DNA of 64,000 nucleotides from Brachypodius melanocephalos (GCA_013398615.1 VZSR01003022.1:5032704-5096703); one strand, 5' to 3'; shown: positions 21,702-36,700, counted from the stretch's first letter. The notes: generated by a model from the sequence alone, not told the origin. Translations and numbers: made by a program.

Positions 21702-24700
21702 CTGGAGAGAGAGAGAAGGTCTCAGGTCAAACCCAGGCCCGCACTCCCCATGACCTCCTCCCATTGCACTGGCAGTCTTGGCACCAGCTCTCTCCTGCTA
21801 TGCAAGAGCATTTCCTTATCTCTTTGATGTACCACCTTATCTGAGGGTGCTACATCAAAGGCGAGGTGCACAGGAATTAATTGTGATTTGCCGTCAATGC
21901 CAGTCAGCAGATAAGGGAATGGGCTCAGGCATCTCCCTCCAATCTCCTTCTCACAGGGACTCACCTTCCCACCCCCAAGAGCACAGGGTTGCACCGAGCC
22001 CTTAGGAAGCAGAAGGCTGACACAATTGGTGGACCCTAAGCCCTCAAGGGTTTTGGTCCATGGATGCTTTTGTCACACACACACACTGGTTAAATATCAT
22101 CATTTCAAAAAGGCTTAGAGATTTTTGAGCTCTGACTTGGCTCCAGTCAACCCCAGTAATATTCCTACACATTTCCAACTGGACTAATGTTTTCAATACC
22201 TCCCCTATGTGCACAGGAGCAGCAGCTACTAGCAGGCTTTCCTGTCCCTGGGATCTGTCAAGCATGATAGAGCAAGAACTAGCCAGCCATTTCCTGGGCA
22301 GAAGGAATAGGCTGTCTGTAGCTAATCCCAGGGTGGAGAAGCCAGTCTGGAAGGGACTAAAGCAGCAGTGAAAGACTATTAAAATTCATAGTTTCTAGAC
22401 ACAAAGTCTGCTCATCTACTCTTCACTTACATCAGGAAAAAGCCTAACAACATTTTACAAAGCTTATTACAAATAAAAACGTGCCAGGGACAGGATGAAT
22501 TGAGGAGATTGGGCCCTTATTACTCTGAGGGTGGAAATTTGAGCCAGAGCAGTTACTGTGAGACTCTTATTCCTAGCCTGGCATATAAAAGCAGCAGAAA
22601 ACTAATTCTGGTGTCACAAAAATTGCATCATCCTGGGAAAGATGATCATCAGCTGCTGGAGCTAACAAGTAATGGGGAGAAAAGGACCTGCCTGGCAGGG
22701 CAGCAAGTAGTGAGATTTACAGTCTGGTGCTGCAATGGGTGGACCACTGTGGCTTGCACAGAGCTGTCCTTGCACCAGTCTGAGGTGCAGGAACAGAGCC
22801 ATGAATTTCAGGTAATGAAAAAATCAACAAAATGCTGAGACAACTACTACAGACAACTTTGAATGTCATTAATATAAATCCAGAGGAATTAAATGGAGCA
22901 GTGCACAGTTCAAGTCCATAGGAGGCTGGCACCAGTGCTAGGAGCTGGGCAGGCTCACCACGGGGTGACAAGATCACGGGCTTGCTCTGTGCCCAGTCCT
23001 GCTCCCCACAACAGGTGGCTGGAGATGGGAAACTCTGCCAGAGATGGGACTAGGGACAATAGTTACAGACCAGTTAATGAATGATGCCTCTCTTGTGCCC
23101 AGCAAGATCAGATTAACCTCACGGAACACTGCCTCCCATACACCCCCAGCACTCTTCAAAACCCTCTCTCAGAAATTCACATTCTCCTGCAGCAAACACC
23201 AGCTCCATGCTGAACCCTTCCCAAGCCACACACTGCATTTCATTCTGTGCTGCCTCAGGAAACCTCTCGCTTCCAGCTGTTTTCCAGTGACAGGGCACAT
23301 CTGCCAGCCTTCTCCAAACACCGCACTGACAGCAGCAGATCCAGTCCTTCACAGTACCATGAGGCCAGGTCACTTTGGGAGTGCTAGACTCTATTTCCTC
23401 CCCAAAGGGCAGTCACAGAGAGCTATGGAAGTCACCAGCTCATTGCTCTGAGGGTGTGCAATTCCCCTTGCCTTCACTCAAGCCCAGCAGGTTAGAGACC
23501 CTGCAAACAGGGGTACAGTTGTTGCGCCTCCCCCACTGCTCCCCAGAGGGGAGATGCTTCCCAGCCATATCTGCTCAGCAAGAGACCCAGAAAGAACTGT
23601 GTTCCACGTGATGTGACATGGCTGCACTCCCTGGGGCTCCACAGCCTACAAGGAGAGGAAAAGATGCCCTGAGTAGTAAGACAAAGCAGGTTGGGCAGCT
23701 CTGGAAATGTGCTTAGACTGTTCCTTTCCTTCTTGCCTGGGAGAGATGGTCAGGCTCTGCAGCTTCATCCTGAGCTGGTCCTTTATTTGGGCTAAGATGT
23801 GATTCAGAAGTCTCACACCTCTTCGCCTGCACACTAGACAGTGAATCTCCTCATGCTCTGCTCAACACAGTAATGAGTGACCTATTTCTATCTCCCAAAC
23901 CCACTCTCACCATTGGCTCAAAGCCCCACTTTCTGCACCAGTGCCAACAGGACCAGGTCAGGGGAACTTTCAAGCAGGTATCCCATCCTTGAAGCACATA
24001 CACAGACACACAGAGAATGACTAGGTTGGAAGAGACTTTCAAGATCATCGAGTCCAACCCAGCCCTAACACCTCAACTAAACCACGGCACCGAGTGCCAC
24101 ATCCAGTCTTTTCAAACACATCCAGGGATGGTTACTCCACCACCTCCCTGGGCAGACCATTCCAGTACTTCATTATTCTTTCAGTGAAAAACTTTTTCCT
24201 AATATCCAACCTGTATTTCCCTTGGCACAGCTTGAGACTGTGTCCTCTCGTTCTGCCAGTGCTGCCTGGAGAAAGAGACCATCCCCCAGCTGTCTACAAC
24301 CACCTTTCAGAAAGTTGTAGAGAGTGATAAGGTCACCCATGAGCCTCCTTTTCTCCAGGCTAAACAACCCCAGCCCCCTCAGTCGTTTCTCATATGGTTT
24401 GTGTTCCAAGCCCTTCACCCACCTTGTTGCCCTCCTCTGGACGTGCTTAAGCATCTCAACGTCCTTCCTAAACTGAGGGGCCAGAACTGGACACAGGACT
24501 CGAGGTGCAGCCTCACCAGTGCCGAGTACAGGGGAAGAATGACCTCCCTGCTCCTCCTGGTCACACTATTGCTGATACAGGGCACGAGGGCACACTGCTG
24601 GCTCATGTTCAGCCAGCTGTTGAGCAGGACCCCCACAGGTACCCCCTTTGCCTGGGCACTGTCCAACCACAACATTCACAGCCTATAACGTTGCAGGGGG

Positions 24701-27700
24701 TTATAGAGGCCAAAATGCAGTACTCGGCATTTAAACTTATAAAACTTCATCTTACTGGACTTTGCCCATCCATCCAACCATTCCAGGTCTCTTTGCAGAG
24801 CCCTCCTCCCTTCCAATAGATCTACACGTGCTTCCAGCTTAGTGTCGTCTGCAAATTTACTAATGAAAGACTCAATACCCTCATCCATGTCATCAATAAA
24901 AATATTGGACAGAATGGCCCCAGCACAGACCCCTGAGGGACACCACTGGTGACTNNNNNNNNNNNNNNNNNNNNNNNNNNNNNNNNNNNNNNNNNNNNNN
25001 NNNNNNNNNNNNNNNNNNNNNNNNNNNNNNNNNNNNNNNNNNNNNNNNNNNNNNTAAACCCATGCTGGCTGGGTCTGATACCCTGGTCATCCTGTATGTG
25101 GTGCATGATGGCACTCAGTATAAACTGTTCCATTACCTTACTGGGTACTGAGGTCAGGCTAACTGGCCTATAATTACAAGGATTGTCTTTCCTACCATTT
25201 TTGTGAATGGCCTCACACTGGCCAGCTTCCAGTCATCTGGAACCTCACCGGTGAGCCAGGACTGTTGGTAAATGATGGAGAGTGGCTTCACAAGCTCATC
25301 TGCCAGCTCATCTGCCAGCTCCCTCATCACAATGCGGTGGATCCCATCTGGGCCCATAGATTTATGAACATCCAAGTGTCTCAGCAGTTGTCTGCCTCCT
25401 CCTGGGTAACAGGGGGACCATTCTGCTCCCTCACACCATGTACCAACCCAGGAGGACAGTTGTCCTGAGGACAAGCTGTCTTCCCACTAAAGACTGAGGC
25501 AAAGAAAGCGTTAAGCACCTCTGCCTTTTCCCCCTCTGCAGTTACCAAGTTCCCTCCCTCACCTAATAAGGAACAAAGGTTGGTCTTACCCTTCCTTTTA
25601 TCATTAATACATTTGTAAAAACATTTTTTATTATCATTTACAAAAGTTGCCAATTGAAGTTCAGACTGAGCTTTGGCCTCCTTGATTTTTTTCCTACATG
25701 CCCTAGCAGCCTCTCTTCCTGTGAGACCTGACCCTCCTTCCAAAGCATCTCCCACAGACTCTCCTCTCCCCTGACATGAGCTTTTCTGGCAGTGGACACC
25801 GAAGGAACAGAATTCTTGTGGATTCCCTAAATGATGGATGGCCTTTGGCTTAAGCAACTAGAATTTAATACATTTGTTTTTCATTAAATATGCATTTCAG
25901 AAATTTATTAAAATTACACGGCGTGCGGATCCAACAGTAAGATCCAAACTAGTTTTGCTTCCAACAAGGCAAGCTCTGTTTCCCCTGCCTAAGCACCGTT
26001 GCTCTGCAGATGCAAGATCCTTGAGAGAAATGGTGCTGGGTAAGCTGGAAACCTCCCCTGCACAATTCCAATGTCAGAGAGGACAACAAAAGCCCTGCCC
26101 CATGGTTGCTTTCTCTCAGTCTCTGATGCAGAAGAGTTTCTCACTCCTGGAACTGGAGAGCTGAAACACTTGCCTGTCAAATTTCTCTCTCTGTTTGAGA
26201 GAAGGTGAGCCAAAAAATGAAACTCTGAAACCTAGATATGGTTTGGATGATAAGTCAAAATGAATAGAAGATGACAGGCTGATGGACAGGCAGCTTTGAG
26301 CAGAAAAGAGGCAGCACAGAATCCTGGCACACACAAAGCTCCCACCCACATCCCCTACCTGGGACAGCAGGCTGAAGGCATTGTCACACAACACTCTTTC
26401 ATGCCACCTACTGTTGTCACATCAGCTTTTCACTGGTGTTCCTTCACCACAAGGATCCTGGTGAAGTAAGACACAGATTCACAAAAAAATTATCTGTTCC
26501 TCTCCACAAAGAACAGAGGACACAAGCAACATCTTCCAGGATGAAACACCTTCAGACCATGATCAACAGCACCCAGAGCCACAAAGCAAAGTCGACAGTG
26601 ATCGCACTATGGATGGTTAGTTGGTTACATGAAAAATTTGCTTTAAGCCTCGTTTTATATAAATGCTTAAAAAGCAATCAAGGGTTTTGCTTGTCCTGAT
26701 TTTTCCACAGTGTGAAACCCACTCCAAGCCCCCACACCACAGGCTTGGCAGTCAGCAAGGCACAGAGGCCACTTCTCGTCTCATCTTGTCTCCTCTAGGT
26801 GTTCGAGCATCATTTTTAGTGAAGGATCTAAGTAAGCCTGAGGGAAAAAATAAAGATGGGCTATGCCATAAAGGCAAACTTGTGATGAATCTCATCCCAG
26901 TCATCCAACTGCCTCTCCTGCAGACTCTCTTTGCTCTCCTCACTATTTGAGGAACAAATTTTCGTCTCAGATAAAGCACACCTTGCAGTCAACTACTGCT
27001 GCCTCTCCTGCTTGACTCAGGAAATGTTGATTCAGAGACAGGGCAGTTCTGCTCTGGTTCTTGCAGGTGAAGTAAGGATGAATATGGATGAGCTGATGTC
27101 CAAAGTAGTACAGTTTGGGAAATATGGAAGTCTGGGGATATTAAGAAATACATTTTTGTGCATTTTGATAGAAACATAACAGGGCTGCAGAGAAGCAGTG
27201 AAGATAATTTAGCCATTCTGAGTTTAAGGATCGTTTTACAGAGTCAGAGAAAACACCTCTGTAAATGAAAAATAGTGTTTGTACACGAGCTTCATCTCTC
27301 TGCAGAAAGGCTATTGCAGAAAAGAAAGTAACTCCAAGCCTCAAACACATTTTTTTTCCCCTGTGATGGTAGGTTCCTGCAAGAACTGATGCTCAGAATG
27401 AGCTTCTGGTTTAACCCCCTTGCATCCCTGCAAGACATGATACTTGTGAGATGTTCACATCTTCTCCAGCCCTGTCCCTAGTCCCATTTCTACTTCTACA
27501 AGGAAAGGCTGGAGAGAACATCACCACACCTGCCTGCTACCTCTTCCAGGGACCAGAGAGGCAGTTGTGTGCAGCTACCCCACGCCTGGCTGCTCCCCTA
27601 CCCCCCAGCCATTTGTCTGAGCTGGTGCCATGACACGTTTGTGGCAGGGCCATCCATCACCACTGGCTGATGGTGACAGAGCTTTCCTGCCCAAGCAGAG

Positions 27701-30700
27701 AATCAATATGCCAGGAAATAATGATAATGGATCACCCTATCCCAACGCATGCCACTTGCTTTCCTTTTCATACATTAAGCAGAATGATGGATTCCAAGAG
27801 GAAGATGTTTTCAGGAGCTTCCTAAACCCAGCCCCTTTGGAAAGGGAAGACTTCTCCCCACCTCAATCCTATACCAAGTCGAAACAGAGCAGGCCACTTT
27901 TAAACAGAGGAACAGACCTCATTTAGTTTAACATTAAGCAGCTCTTTCATAGACAGGGCATAAAAACAGGAGCATCTGCTCTGTACACACTGAATGGTCG
28001 AGGAACGCATAAAGACAGTCCTACCTTCTGCATCCCCACCTGACACTTGTGCTGTCTACTGCCCTGCTGATGTCTTTCTAGGATGTTGGTGTCCCTTCTC
28101 AGAGCCAGCTGCCTGCTGCCCTCCAGCAGTGATGTGGGCAAGCTGAAGAGCCCACTGCAACTCTGGAACCACCAGGCATTCTGGATCCTGTGGCATGTGA
28201 AGTATTAAAGCACAGCTGGAGTCCAACATGCTGGCAGAACAAAGTATCTGAAATTAAGACATTGATTTTTAAATTTAAAACTCATTTAGCCAGTTTCTCT
28301 TGCAGAAGCTATATCCTGCCACTTGTTCATGACCTCCAGTTCTCCACAAACTCCAGAGCAGCAACTGATTAGCTTCTCCAGCCTTCAGAGGGGGTTTCTA
28401 TATGAATTGACAGTAAAGAGATAACATGAAAACCAGGTTTGCTCCATAAGATGTGGGAGCTGGAGTAGTTAAGGATCAGATTTGACAATGACAGAGCCTA
28501 AAACACCATCTCTAGGAAGATGAAGGATTTATGAGTGCAGAGACTGTGGAAGCAAGATGGATATGTTCATAGAAGACAGCAATTCTCTGGAGAGAAACAT
28601 CAGAAGGAAAAGAGGAGGGAAATTACTTCCCAGAAGAAAGGTATGAGCAAAAGTTGTAGAACATCACTGTGGCTCCTTCCTCTAATGGAGAATGAGGACT
28701 TGCCCTGCCCCAAAGCCTGAGGCAGGGTCCACATGGCATGGGACTGTTGCTTATACACAGAAGTGTGACAGCTTACAAGAAGGCAAGAAAAAGCCTCTCA
28801 AGCACCTCCACTCCCCCAGGCCTGGCTTGCTCCTCCTGCAGCCACTCAGACACTGCTGCCTTGGGCCAGGTGGAACCCCTTTTCTTCACAAAGGGAAATT
28901 CCATTAAAAAGTACTACCAGGACTTTTTGGCAGTGGAGCTTCCCTGCTCTAAGGGCATAATTTCTCTGCTTTTCTTTATCAGGCTTGCAATATCATCACC
29001 CAAGATTTACAAGTAGCTTCCCTAATTGTGGTAACAACGCCTGCCATGAAACCAGTGTAGCTACTACCCCATCTCAGCCCACATCAGCTGGTCCCACAGG
29101 CATCTGCACACCAGCAACAGTTCACAGGAGAAAAATGGCTCTGCACCTGGGCATTTATCACAGATGCTTTTTCTCAACATATGGGAAGGAGAGAGCAGCC
29201 AGCAAGGCTTGTTTGCTTCTGGTGGAAAATTACCTGTGTAGTTTATGGTCCTCTCTCTGCTGGCCACCTTTGGCAGAAAAACTATAGAAGCTCTGCAACC
29301 AGGACTCTGCTCTCAGCTCTGCTGCTGGCTTGGCCTGTTAGCTCTGACAGTCACTTCTCTGTCCATGTCAGAATTTACTCTTCCGAGAGAAGGGAATAAT
29401 ACACACTTTGGTGTCACTGTGAGCCCGAGCTCTGGCTGTGCATGCTTTGGAAAGCACTCCCTGCAGAGCACCCATGTCCCATGAAATCCAAGTGCTCTGC
29501 AGACTTAGCCACAATTTGCCCATCCTGCCTTGGGCCCTACACAGCAAAGTTTTTTATCATTTTGTTCCACCAACATTTGAACAGAAAACAGCTTTTCATG
29601 CCACAGCCCCACTTTGAAAACCTGCATGGGCACCATCATCCAGACAGACCCTTTTGCAGGGTCGAATGTGCCCTTACATTTCCAGCTCCCCTTCTTCAGC
29701 TCTCAGATCCATCAGTGTCTCCTGCTGCCTGAATAAAGTGCTCTTTTCAGAAGCATCAGCTCCTCAGGCAGGATCTCAGTCCCATCTAGCACAGCAAATC
29801 ATCCTCCATCTGTGTCTGAAGCTCACAAGGCTCTTTCTCTCATACAGGCACTGCTTCACCCCACTGCCCCCACAAACAGCACTGAAATGAGCTCCTCAGC
29901 CAACAATTCCAAAAGCAGGCATGACAGAAGCACAGCATTTTAACTAACTCTTCATAAATATATTCACTTCTCATAGTGAATTATTTACCCTGGGCTCTGG
30001 CAGCAGTTTCGTCTGCTCCAAAAGGGATATAAGAACATGAAGTAACTTCGTTGAAGCAGCTTGTCAGAATGAACATGCAACAGTGTCCTGATTTACAGTC
30101 CACTTCCCCCATCCTCCTGTACACCCTGGAGTGTGAAAGGAGAGGGGCAGAGATCACAATGACCCTTCCTTAAGCTATTTGCAGAAAGCTCCATTTCTGA
30201 TGTGAAAAGAGGCCACCCACCTTGAGAACGGTGGGCACTGGCAGACTAATTTCTCAGCAGGAGACTGGAAATTCGGGACTTCAGGTAACTGTCACCCCCT
30301 CCTAAATTAGCCTCCTCTGTAATTCTCAGTCTCAGCACCTGAAGAGATGTAGCACAGTGACTCCAGGTTCCTGCAGCGAGTCAACTCCAGCCCAGATAGT
30401 TCTGCTGCTAAGGATGGCAGTGACAGTTACCTGAGACTGCTCACATGGTGAGATGGTCTGAGATCAGTTCTCTGCAGGGCAGTGCTGTTAACAGCAGGGC
30501 TCTGGTGGAACGAGCAGAACTACCAGACAAACCACCAGATACAGAAAGTCAGCCCCACTAGCATGCTCTGGACAGCTCTTTCCTAGTTTCTGCCCCAGAA
30601 GCCTTCCACCAAGTATCCACGGAGGGGAGGGGATGGAATGGGGAAAAGAAGGGTTTAACACAGACTTCCTAGCAATTCTTGTCTGCTTTCCCTCCATCTT

Positions 30701-33700
30701 ATTGGCCAGGGGAAAGAGTTGGGGTAGAGATTTTATTCCTGAGCATGTGAGATCATTGTTTGGGCAGGGTTGGGAAGGCTCTGTCTCAAGGGCTGCATTT
30801 ACTTGAATAGATGTGGTGTGATACAACAGGGAGAAAGAACTGAGCCTGCTCAACCAAACCCAGAAGTTTATTACTCTATAAACTATCTCTTCATTAAAAT
30901 ACAATACTTTCTAATAACTACAATACAGCATCATGAGCAGCACACAGAGCACAGTCCCCACGTGGGAGCTGTCTGGGAACATTTGGCAGAGACAATTTAA
31001 TAACAGCAGCAATAATCATGCTACCAATGTCTTTAGTGCCAGCAGTCCTCACCTATAGAGCTGGACATCTCAGGCTGCAACAGGCTGCAATTAATCGGGT
31101 TAGGTGCTTAATACACAATAGCCCAATGTTTGCTGCTCAGCTCCACCAAGCTCTGTCCTTTTGTTATCTTTCCTAATCCATATCCTATCCCATGATGCTG
31201 CTAGACAGTTATTATCCAATATTATCCAATAATAAAGAGGTAGAGCTCTGCCCCAGTGAGCTGTATCCCCTCTGCTGTGAGAGGTGCATGGGACTTGTCT
31301 GGCTCAGTCCCTCTTGTTAGGCTGTGCCCTTCAGCAGCTCACCCCTAACAGTACCCACTTGATCAGCATTGAAGAAATGAGAGGTGGAAAAAAACCCAGC
31401 TAGATAAGCAAGTCTCCTTAGAGAGCAATCCATCACCACCATAGATTTAAACCCTCCAGGGGAAAAAAAAAAAAAGTGTCTGAAATTCAAACAGCAGAAT
31501 TGGAAATACCAATTTATTGATGGCTTAGTTGGTTTAGCCTTCTACAGGAAGTCCTGCTCCAATAACTTTGTAAGAGACTTGGAAACAGGCTCCAAAACTG
31601 GTAAAGGAATTGACCTAATAACAGCTCTACACTTTCCCGAGGCTGAGGTGGAAGACAGCTGAAAGGAAGGCGGGAATTACACTCTGGGGAAGGACACTCC
31701 TCACCCCACAGGAACAATCTGTACACACATGGCCCTAGAGCTAGGTGAGCCAAGGTTATAACCACAAATCAAAACAAGGCTTCACTGTAAGGCACCATTG
31801 TCAGGATTTAAACCAAATGATTTTTCATGACTGAACCTTTCTCCAGGGAAGCACAGCAGGCAAGCTCCCTGTTGCACCCCTTAGTGTGCCTCTGCTCCAT
31901 CTCCCAAGGCAACTTAGGTACCTGCAAAAGGCTGACATAGCAGTCTGAGGAGTTTCTGCATTGGGAAAGGGATGAGAGCTTGGGTAGGCAAAGCTTTACT
32001 CATCTGCCAGCCCCTGGAGAACAGAGATCTCTGTGCGAGGATAAGGCCAGCAGTTCAAGCACCAACTGCTGCACTGCATTTAACCATTGGCACTCACCAA
32101 TGCCAAGTGACAATCAGTTCTGCAGCCAAGTGTGTAAGCTGCTACTCTTCAGAAGACTGGCAAGAGCTCGATTCCTCTGGAAACCTTCTCTGCCACCAGC
32201 CCCACTCCACCTGGAGACACAGATCCACCCTCTGTGCTCCTATCAGTCCTGGCAGGGAAGTGCCTTGCCATGCCAGCCTTCTTTCCAGATGAGCTGTCCG
32301 TGATCAACAGGCCAGACAAGGAGAGCCCATCTGTCTGGGCTCTCTAGCAGCACACTTGAGCTTGCAAGCTCCTGCTTCAACTTTCTCCTTTTAGAGGCTT
32401 CAGAGGTGCCTGTCCTGGCTTAGTCCCTTATCCTGGGAGGGTGCCAGATAAAGGGCTCATCCTTGGAACATCTCCACATTCTTTGAACTGGCCCATTTTT
32501 AATTTCCAGCTCAGATCCCAGTGTTTAAGCCTATTTTTCAGAGAGAGAATGATTTTTTTTTTTATCTGTGAGGTGTGGAATGAGACTGCTGTAGGCTTTG
32601 ATAGCCGATGTGCTGCTTGTGATGAGCACAAGGCTCTGGAAGAAGCTGGTGACATTTGATTATCACTTAGATCAGGAGAAAGAGGGAAAGCGACTTTCAA
32701 AGCAAGGCTGACACTGTTACAAATACCAGCAGAAATGACCTTCACACACAGCTAGCTCTCTCTGCTGCCAAGAACCATCCTCTCAGCTGCTATCATCTGA
32801 ATCACCAGTACACCTGGAGCAGTGCTGCTTTACATCAGCCTCTTCTGCTCTGAAATCCAGGGACTTTCCACTGCGCTGGGGAGAAGGGTGTGTGGTGGGT
32901 CCTGTGGGAGGCACATTGCAAAGTCTGTACTGATCTCCCAGCTCAGCGAGGCTGTTTTTTTTAAATCATGATGCAAAGCATAGGTCAGATTCCCATCCAC
33001 ACCAAGCCAATGAGCACAGGTAAGCTGAATCAGCCACTGTCCACATGGGAAGGTTTTCTTTCCCCCACACAATAAACAGGTAGGCAGGAAGCTGCAGTGT
33101 TGCTCTGCTGCTCAGAATGCTTTGCAGAACCACTCTCAGCACCACATGGCTAAAACAGACTCAAGGTTTATACCACAAAAAAGAGTTCACATCTGAGCAC
33201 TGGCATGCAGGCAGGAAAAATTCAGAAGACCACAAAACACTAGCCAAGATCATTCTTTAAGATCTAAGCTCTCTAAACATCAGCCTATGTTTAAGTCACA
33301 GCCCTGCATTTGGAGGAGGGGACAGCAGTGATGTGAGGACATAGGAGAAGCCAGCTTGACAAATCTCAGCAGCATGAGATTGATCCTTACCCTGAGATCT
33401 GCAGCAAGAGCTTTTCTCTGCTCCCTGCATCACATGGCTTTTTGACAAATTGTCTTTCCCAATAAATCTATCTCTCATTGTACACATACGGAATCTGTTC
33501 TTCTAAGTAGCCACTGAGGTACTGTCAGGGTCATTAACTATCATTATCTGGGGCAGCTGTTCCCCAGCGTGCTGATGCAGGAATCAATCAGGCTAAAGCA
33601 TGAATTTCCTCTACACCTCTCCAAACACTGCTTTTATCCCTCTCTATCAAGCCATGAAAGAGAGGAACAGTTGTGCCATCACGCCAAGATTTAGCAATCC

Positions 33701-36700
33701 TCATACTGGAAGGAGCTGGCTAAAGGGAAACCAATGGCAGGTGAGGCAGGCATCAGACTGTCACAGAGACAGGATGAGGTCTGACTGATGTCTTTACCAG
33801 GAAAGAGGAGGCAGGGTGATTGGAATCAGGCCAGTCAGCTGAGCAGAGATTGCTCTTATAAAGAAAAAAAACCCAACAAGCCCCCATGCAAAACTTCCTC
33901 ATTTCCTTTAGTACCCCTTAATGAGATAACCGCTTTCTCTGAAGAATGGGGGGCTTTCAAACCTTTCATGTGCTCAGACAACAAAGGAGAAAAAGAGGCT
34001 TTTTTCAGGATTTTCACACCATCCAAAGTCAAGATTTATTAACTCAAACTGTTCAACATCTGAAACTTGAGAGCTTAAAATCCAACTTAATTTTCCTGGG
34101 TGTCAACTGCTTAACCCCATCTCAGGAATTCTCTAGAACAGAGGATCTCTATTTCTCTGCAGTGACTTCCAGCCACCTCCAAACAGGATGAATTCACAGA
34201 GAAGTGACAATACTCAACTGCAGTCTGGTCAAGAGTATGTGTGTAATGGGAAATAATTCGAGAAGCAGCTTTTCTTCTTATTCCAGTGATTGGTATAAAC
34301 AGAGCTAATTCTGTGTCTGAATGGTCTGGATTCACATACCAGGAGACTGTTAACCTGCAGAAATGCTGGTCATTTAGCTGCAGAAATGCTCTTTATTGGC
34401 CCTGAGTATCAGTGACTCTCTCTAGGTGACATAAAAAATAGACAAAACTGAACATAAACCTCCACAATCCACAGACACCTCTCAACCTTTAAGGGCATGT
34501 ACACACGCAAGCCAGACATGATGCAGCTGCATCTTTGAATGACAAAGGCATTGGGGAAAAAAAAAAGGAGTATGTCTTACTTCCTTAAGGGAATGATCTG
34601 TCTTCCTAGAAGTTCTTGGCAATATTTTGGAAAGAACTCATGGGAGCAGGACTTCCCAAGGGCAACACATATTGGTTTGGGGGGTTCCAATGCAGCGCAT
34701 CCTACCATAAAGGAAGACTAAAGAAAATAAATGCAAACAGCTGATAAAACTAAGGGTGGTAAGTCTGACAGAAATGCCTTTTTTTTCTCAGATCAAAACA
34801 AAGACTGTGCAAAGTCTGCTGTGCATATGCTGTGAGAATGAGAAACTTCCCACTGGTGGGTATCACAGCCAGCAGCCAGACAGGAGACTCTGCCAAACTT
34901 CTTCTGCCCCTCATACAAATCAGACTAAAACCTTTTACCAGCCACGTTTGATTGAGAACAATTTGTTTTGTTTTAATCAGAAATTTCATCCTAGACTAAA
35001 ACCTTTCTCCTCAAAAATTTATTAGGCCTGCACAATTGTCCTCAAAGAGGTTGTTTTGACAAGCACTTGCTTCCAAACAAGATCTTGCCAAAGAAAAGCG
35101 TCAGTGGCGTGACTCAGGTTCCATCAACGGTAAAGAGGTGGCTGAGCCTCTGCCAAGACTCACCTATCCATCTCATGAGGGACGTCATGATTTGAAGATA
35201 CTTGGTCTTCTGCACATTGAAGAAGGTGAAAGGACCCAGGAGGAGTGTGAATGCTGCCTGGAAGGACAATAAAATCACATGTTAGATTAAAAAAGCAGAA
35301 ATTCTGCCAGCAAGATGAATTTATTGGAAGAACAAAGCTTGCATTGAAAGTTCACCTCTAGACATGTCCATTTGTCATGAAGCCTTCTTTGTTGCTTAAT
35401 TTTACAGCTAAGTTGGCTGAGACACGGGGTCAAGTAAGCTGTTGGGTATCAGAGAACATGCCTCGGGCAGAAGTAGAGCTCAGGATCCTTTTGGCTCTCA
35501 GCTGTTTGCTATCACTGCTACAGCACTCCTTTACTGACACATTTCAGTAAAAGCTCTCAGTGCAGCTTTACAGAACATCAAATATTAAACTGTGGCCTCT
35601 TTGCCCAAGTACATGCTCAGTTTAGGTATGAATAGCAATAGCCCTCACCAGTCTGCTTCCATTAACATTGATGGGTGGCTTCGGGGTATCCCAGGCTCAA
35701 CAGCAATGGAGCCAGGTCTGCCTGGAGCTTTTCCCCCCCATGCTTTAAGTTGTCTGTGTAAAACATAGAGGGTTTTTTATAGATGTAAAAATAGATAGTG
35801 GGAAGCTATAGTGTAAGAGTTCAGCTCTTGGAAACTGAAAACCTTTGCAAAGCAAGGTAAAAAGTCATTGAAGATACAAGAGAGAACTCAATTCAGTGTG
35901 GAAAGTAAAGGTTCTTCAATTAAGAACTTTCTCACTGGCCTCTTGGATGTCTATTAAGAGACCAGTGTTTCATAGAATCGCAGAATTGTTTGGGTTGGAA
36001 AGGACCTTGAAGACAATCTTGTTCCAACCCCCTGCCATGGGGAGAAACCTTCCTCTAGACCAAGTTGCTCAAAGCCCTGTCCAACCTGGCATTGAACACT
36101 TCCAGGGATGGGGCAAATTAAATTCGGGCTCACTGCAGCACCAGTCTGTTGGCTGCAAAATACATCCAACAAAGATCCATCCTAGGAATCTGGACTATAC
36201 AGTTTCCCATGAGAGTTTCTTCTAGCATCTCCTAGAAAACACAATGCAACCATGCTATCAGCTGATGCTCAGAAGGTGACATGTCCTGTGCAGCACTGTC
36301 ACCTCTGCTCAGGCACTAAGCAGCACTCGAGCCTTACCTATCCCAGAGGGAACAGAAATGGCTTCACTGCAAGAAGAAACAGACCCTGGCTGCAGTCTGA
36401 ACATAGACTGAGAGAAGCTACTTGTGACAGGGAGGCAAAATGGGTGTTAGAGAAGAGAGCCCTGCCTGTCCTCCATGGGATGGCTCCAGCTAGTGATACA
36501 CTAACAGGTCAAAACGCTGTGGACCTGTAAGCGGGCAGTGCTTAGAAAGCCACAGCATACACAGCATAGGTTTGTAGAGCATCCCAAAGAGATTTTTAAA
36601 GACAAATATTCAACATTAATATTTACGCATTGCTCTTTTCCATGACTTCTTAAAGCAGTTCAAGAGAAGGTGTCACCAGAAGCAAAGAACTGGGACTCAA

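Larger units (their letters stand above)
24010..25800 (-). mobile_element. CR1 non-LTR retrotransposon, 5'-truncated and frameshifted
   Basis: The minus strand encodes pieces of a CR1 reverse transcriptase. Read in that direction they are an upstream ORF2 segment (about 25800-25385), a piece with LDVHKSMGPDGIH (from about 25400), a piece with the RT motif VTSGVPQGSVLGP just after the gap, and the catalytic FADD motif with a downstream thumb-like region (24890-24415). Pieces lie in different frames, so the copy is dead. The 3' end near 24017 has the typical CR1 terminal words (ccaacctagtcattctctg on the minus strand). CR1 is the dominant LINE of birds and reptiles. The left and right limits are approximate. 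Confidence 0.93.
21702..35163 (-). other. TMEM104: TMEM104 intron 8 (between coding exons 8 and 9), 13.5 kb
   Basis: This phase-1 intron has donor gtgagt at 35163 and its acceptor at 21702. It contains a large CR1 LINE fragment with an assembly gap (24010-25800), short CA runs near 22074, two perfect 10-base tandem duplications (31071-31090 and 31211-31230) and an A-run near 31460. Many short open frames on both strands resemble nothing. No RNA gene was recognised. Confidence 0.7.

Noticed and set aside
21031..21753. A 240-codon plus-strand open frame
   Set aside because: It is exactly antisense to the last TMEM104 exon, whose protein is strongly conserved.
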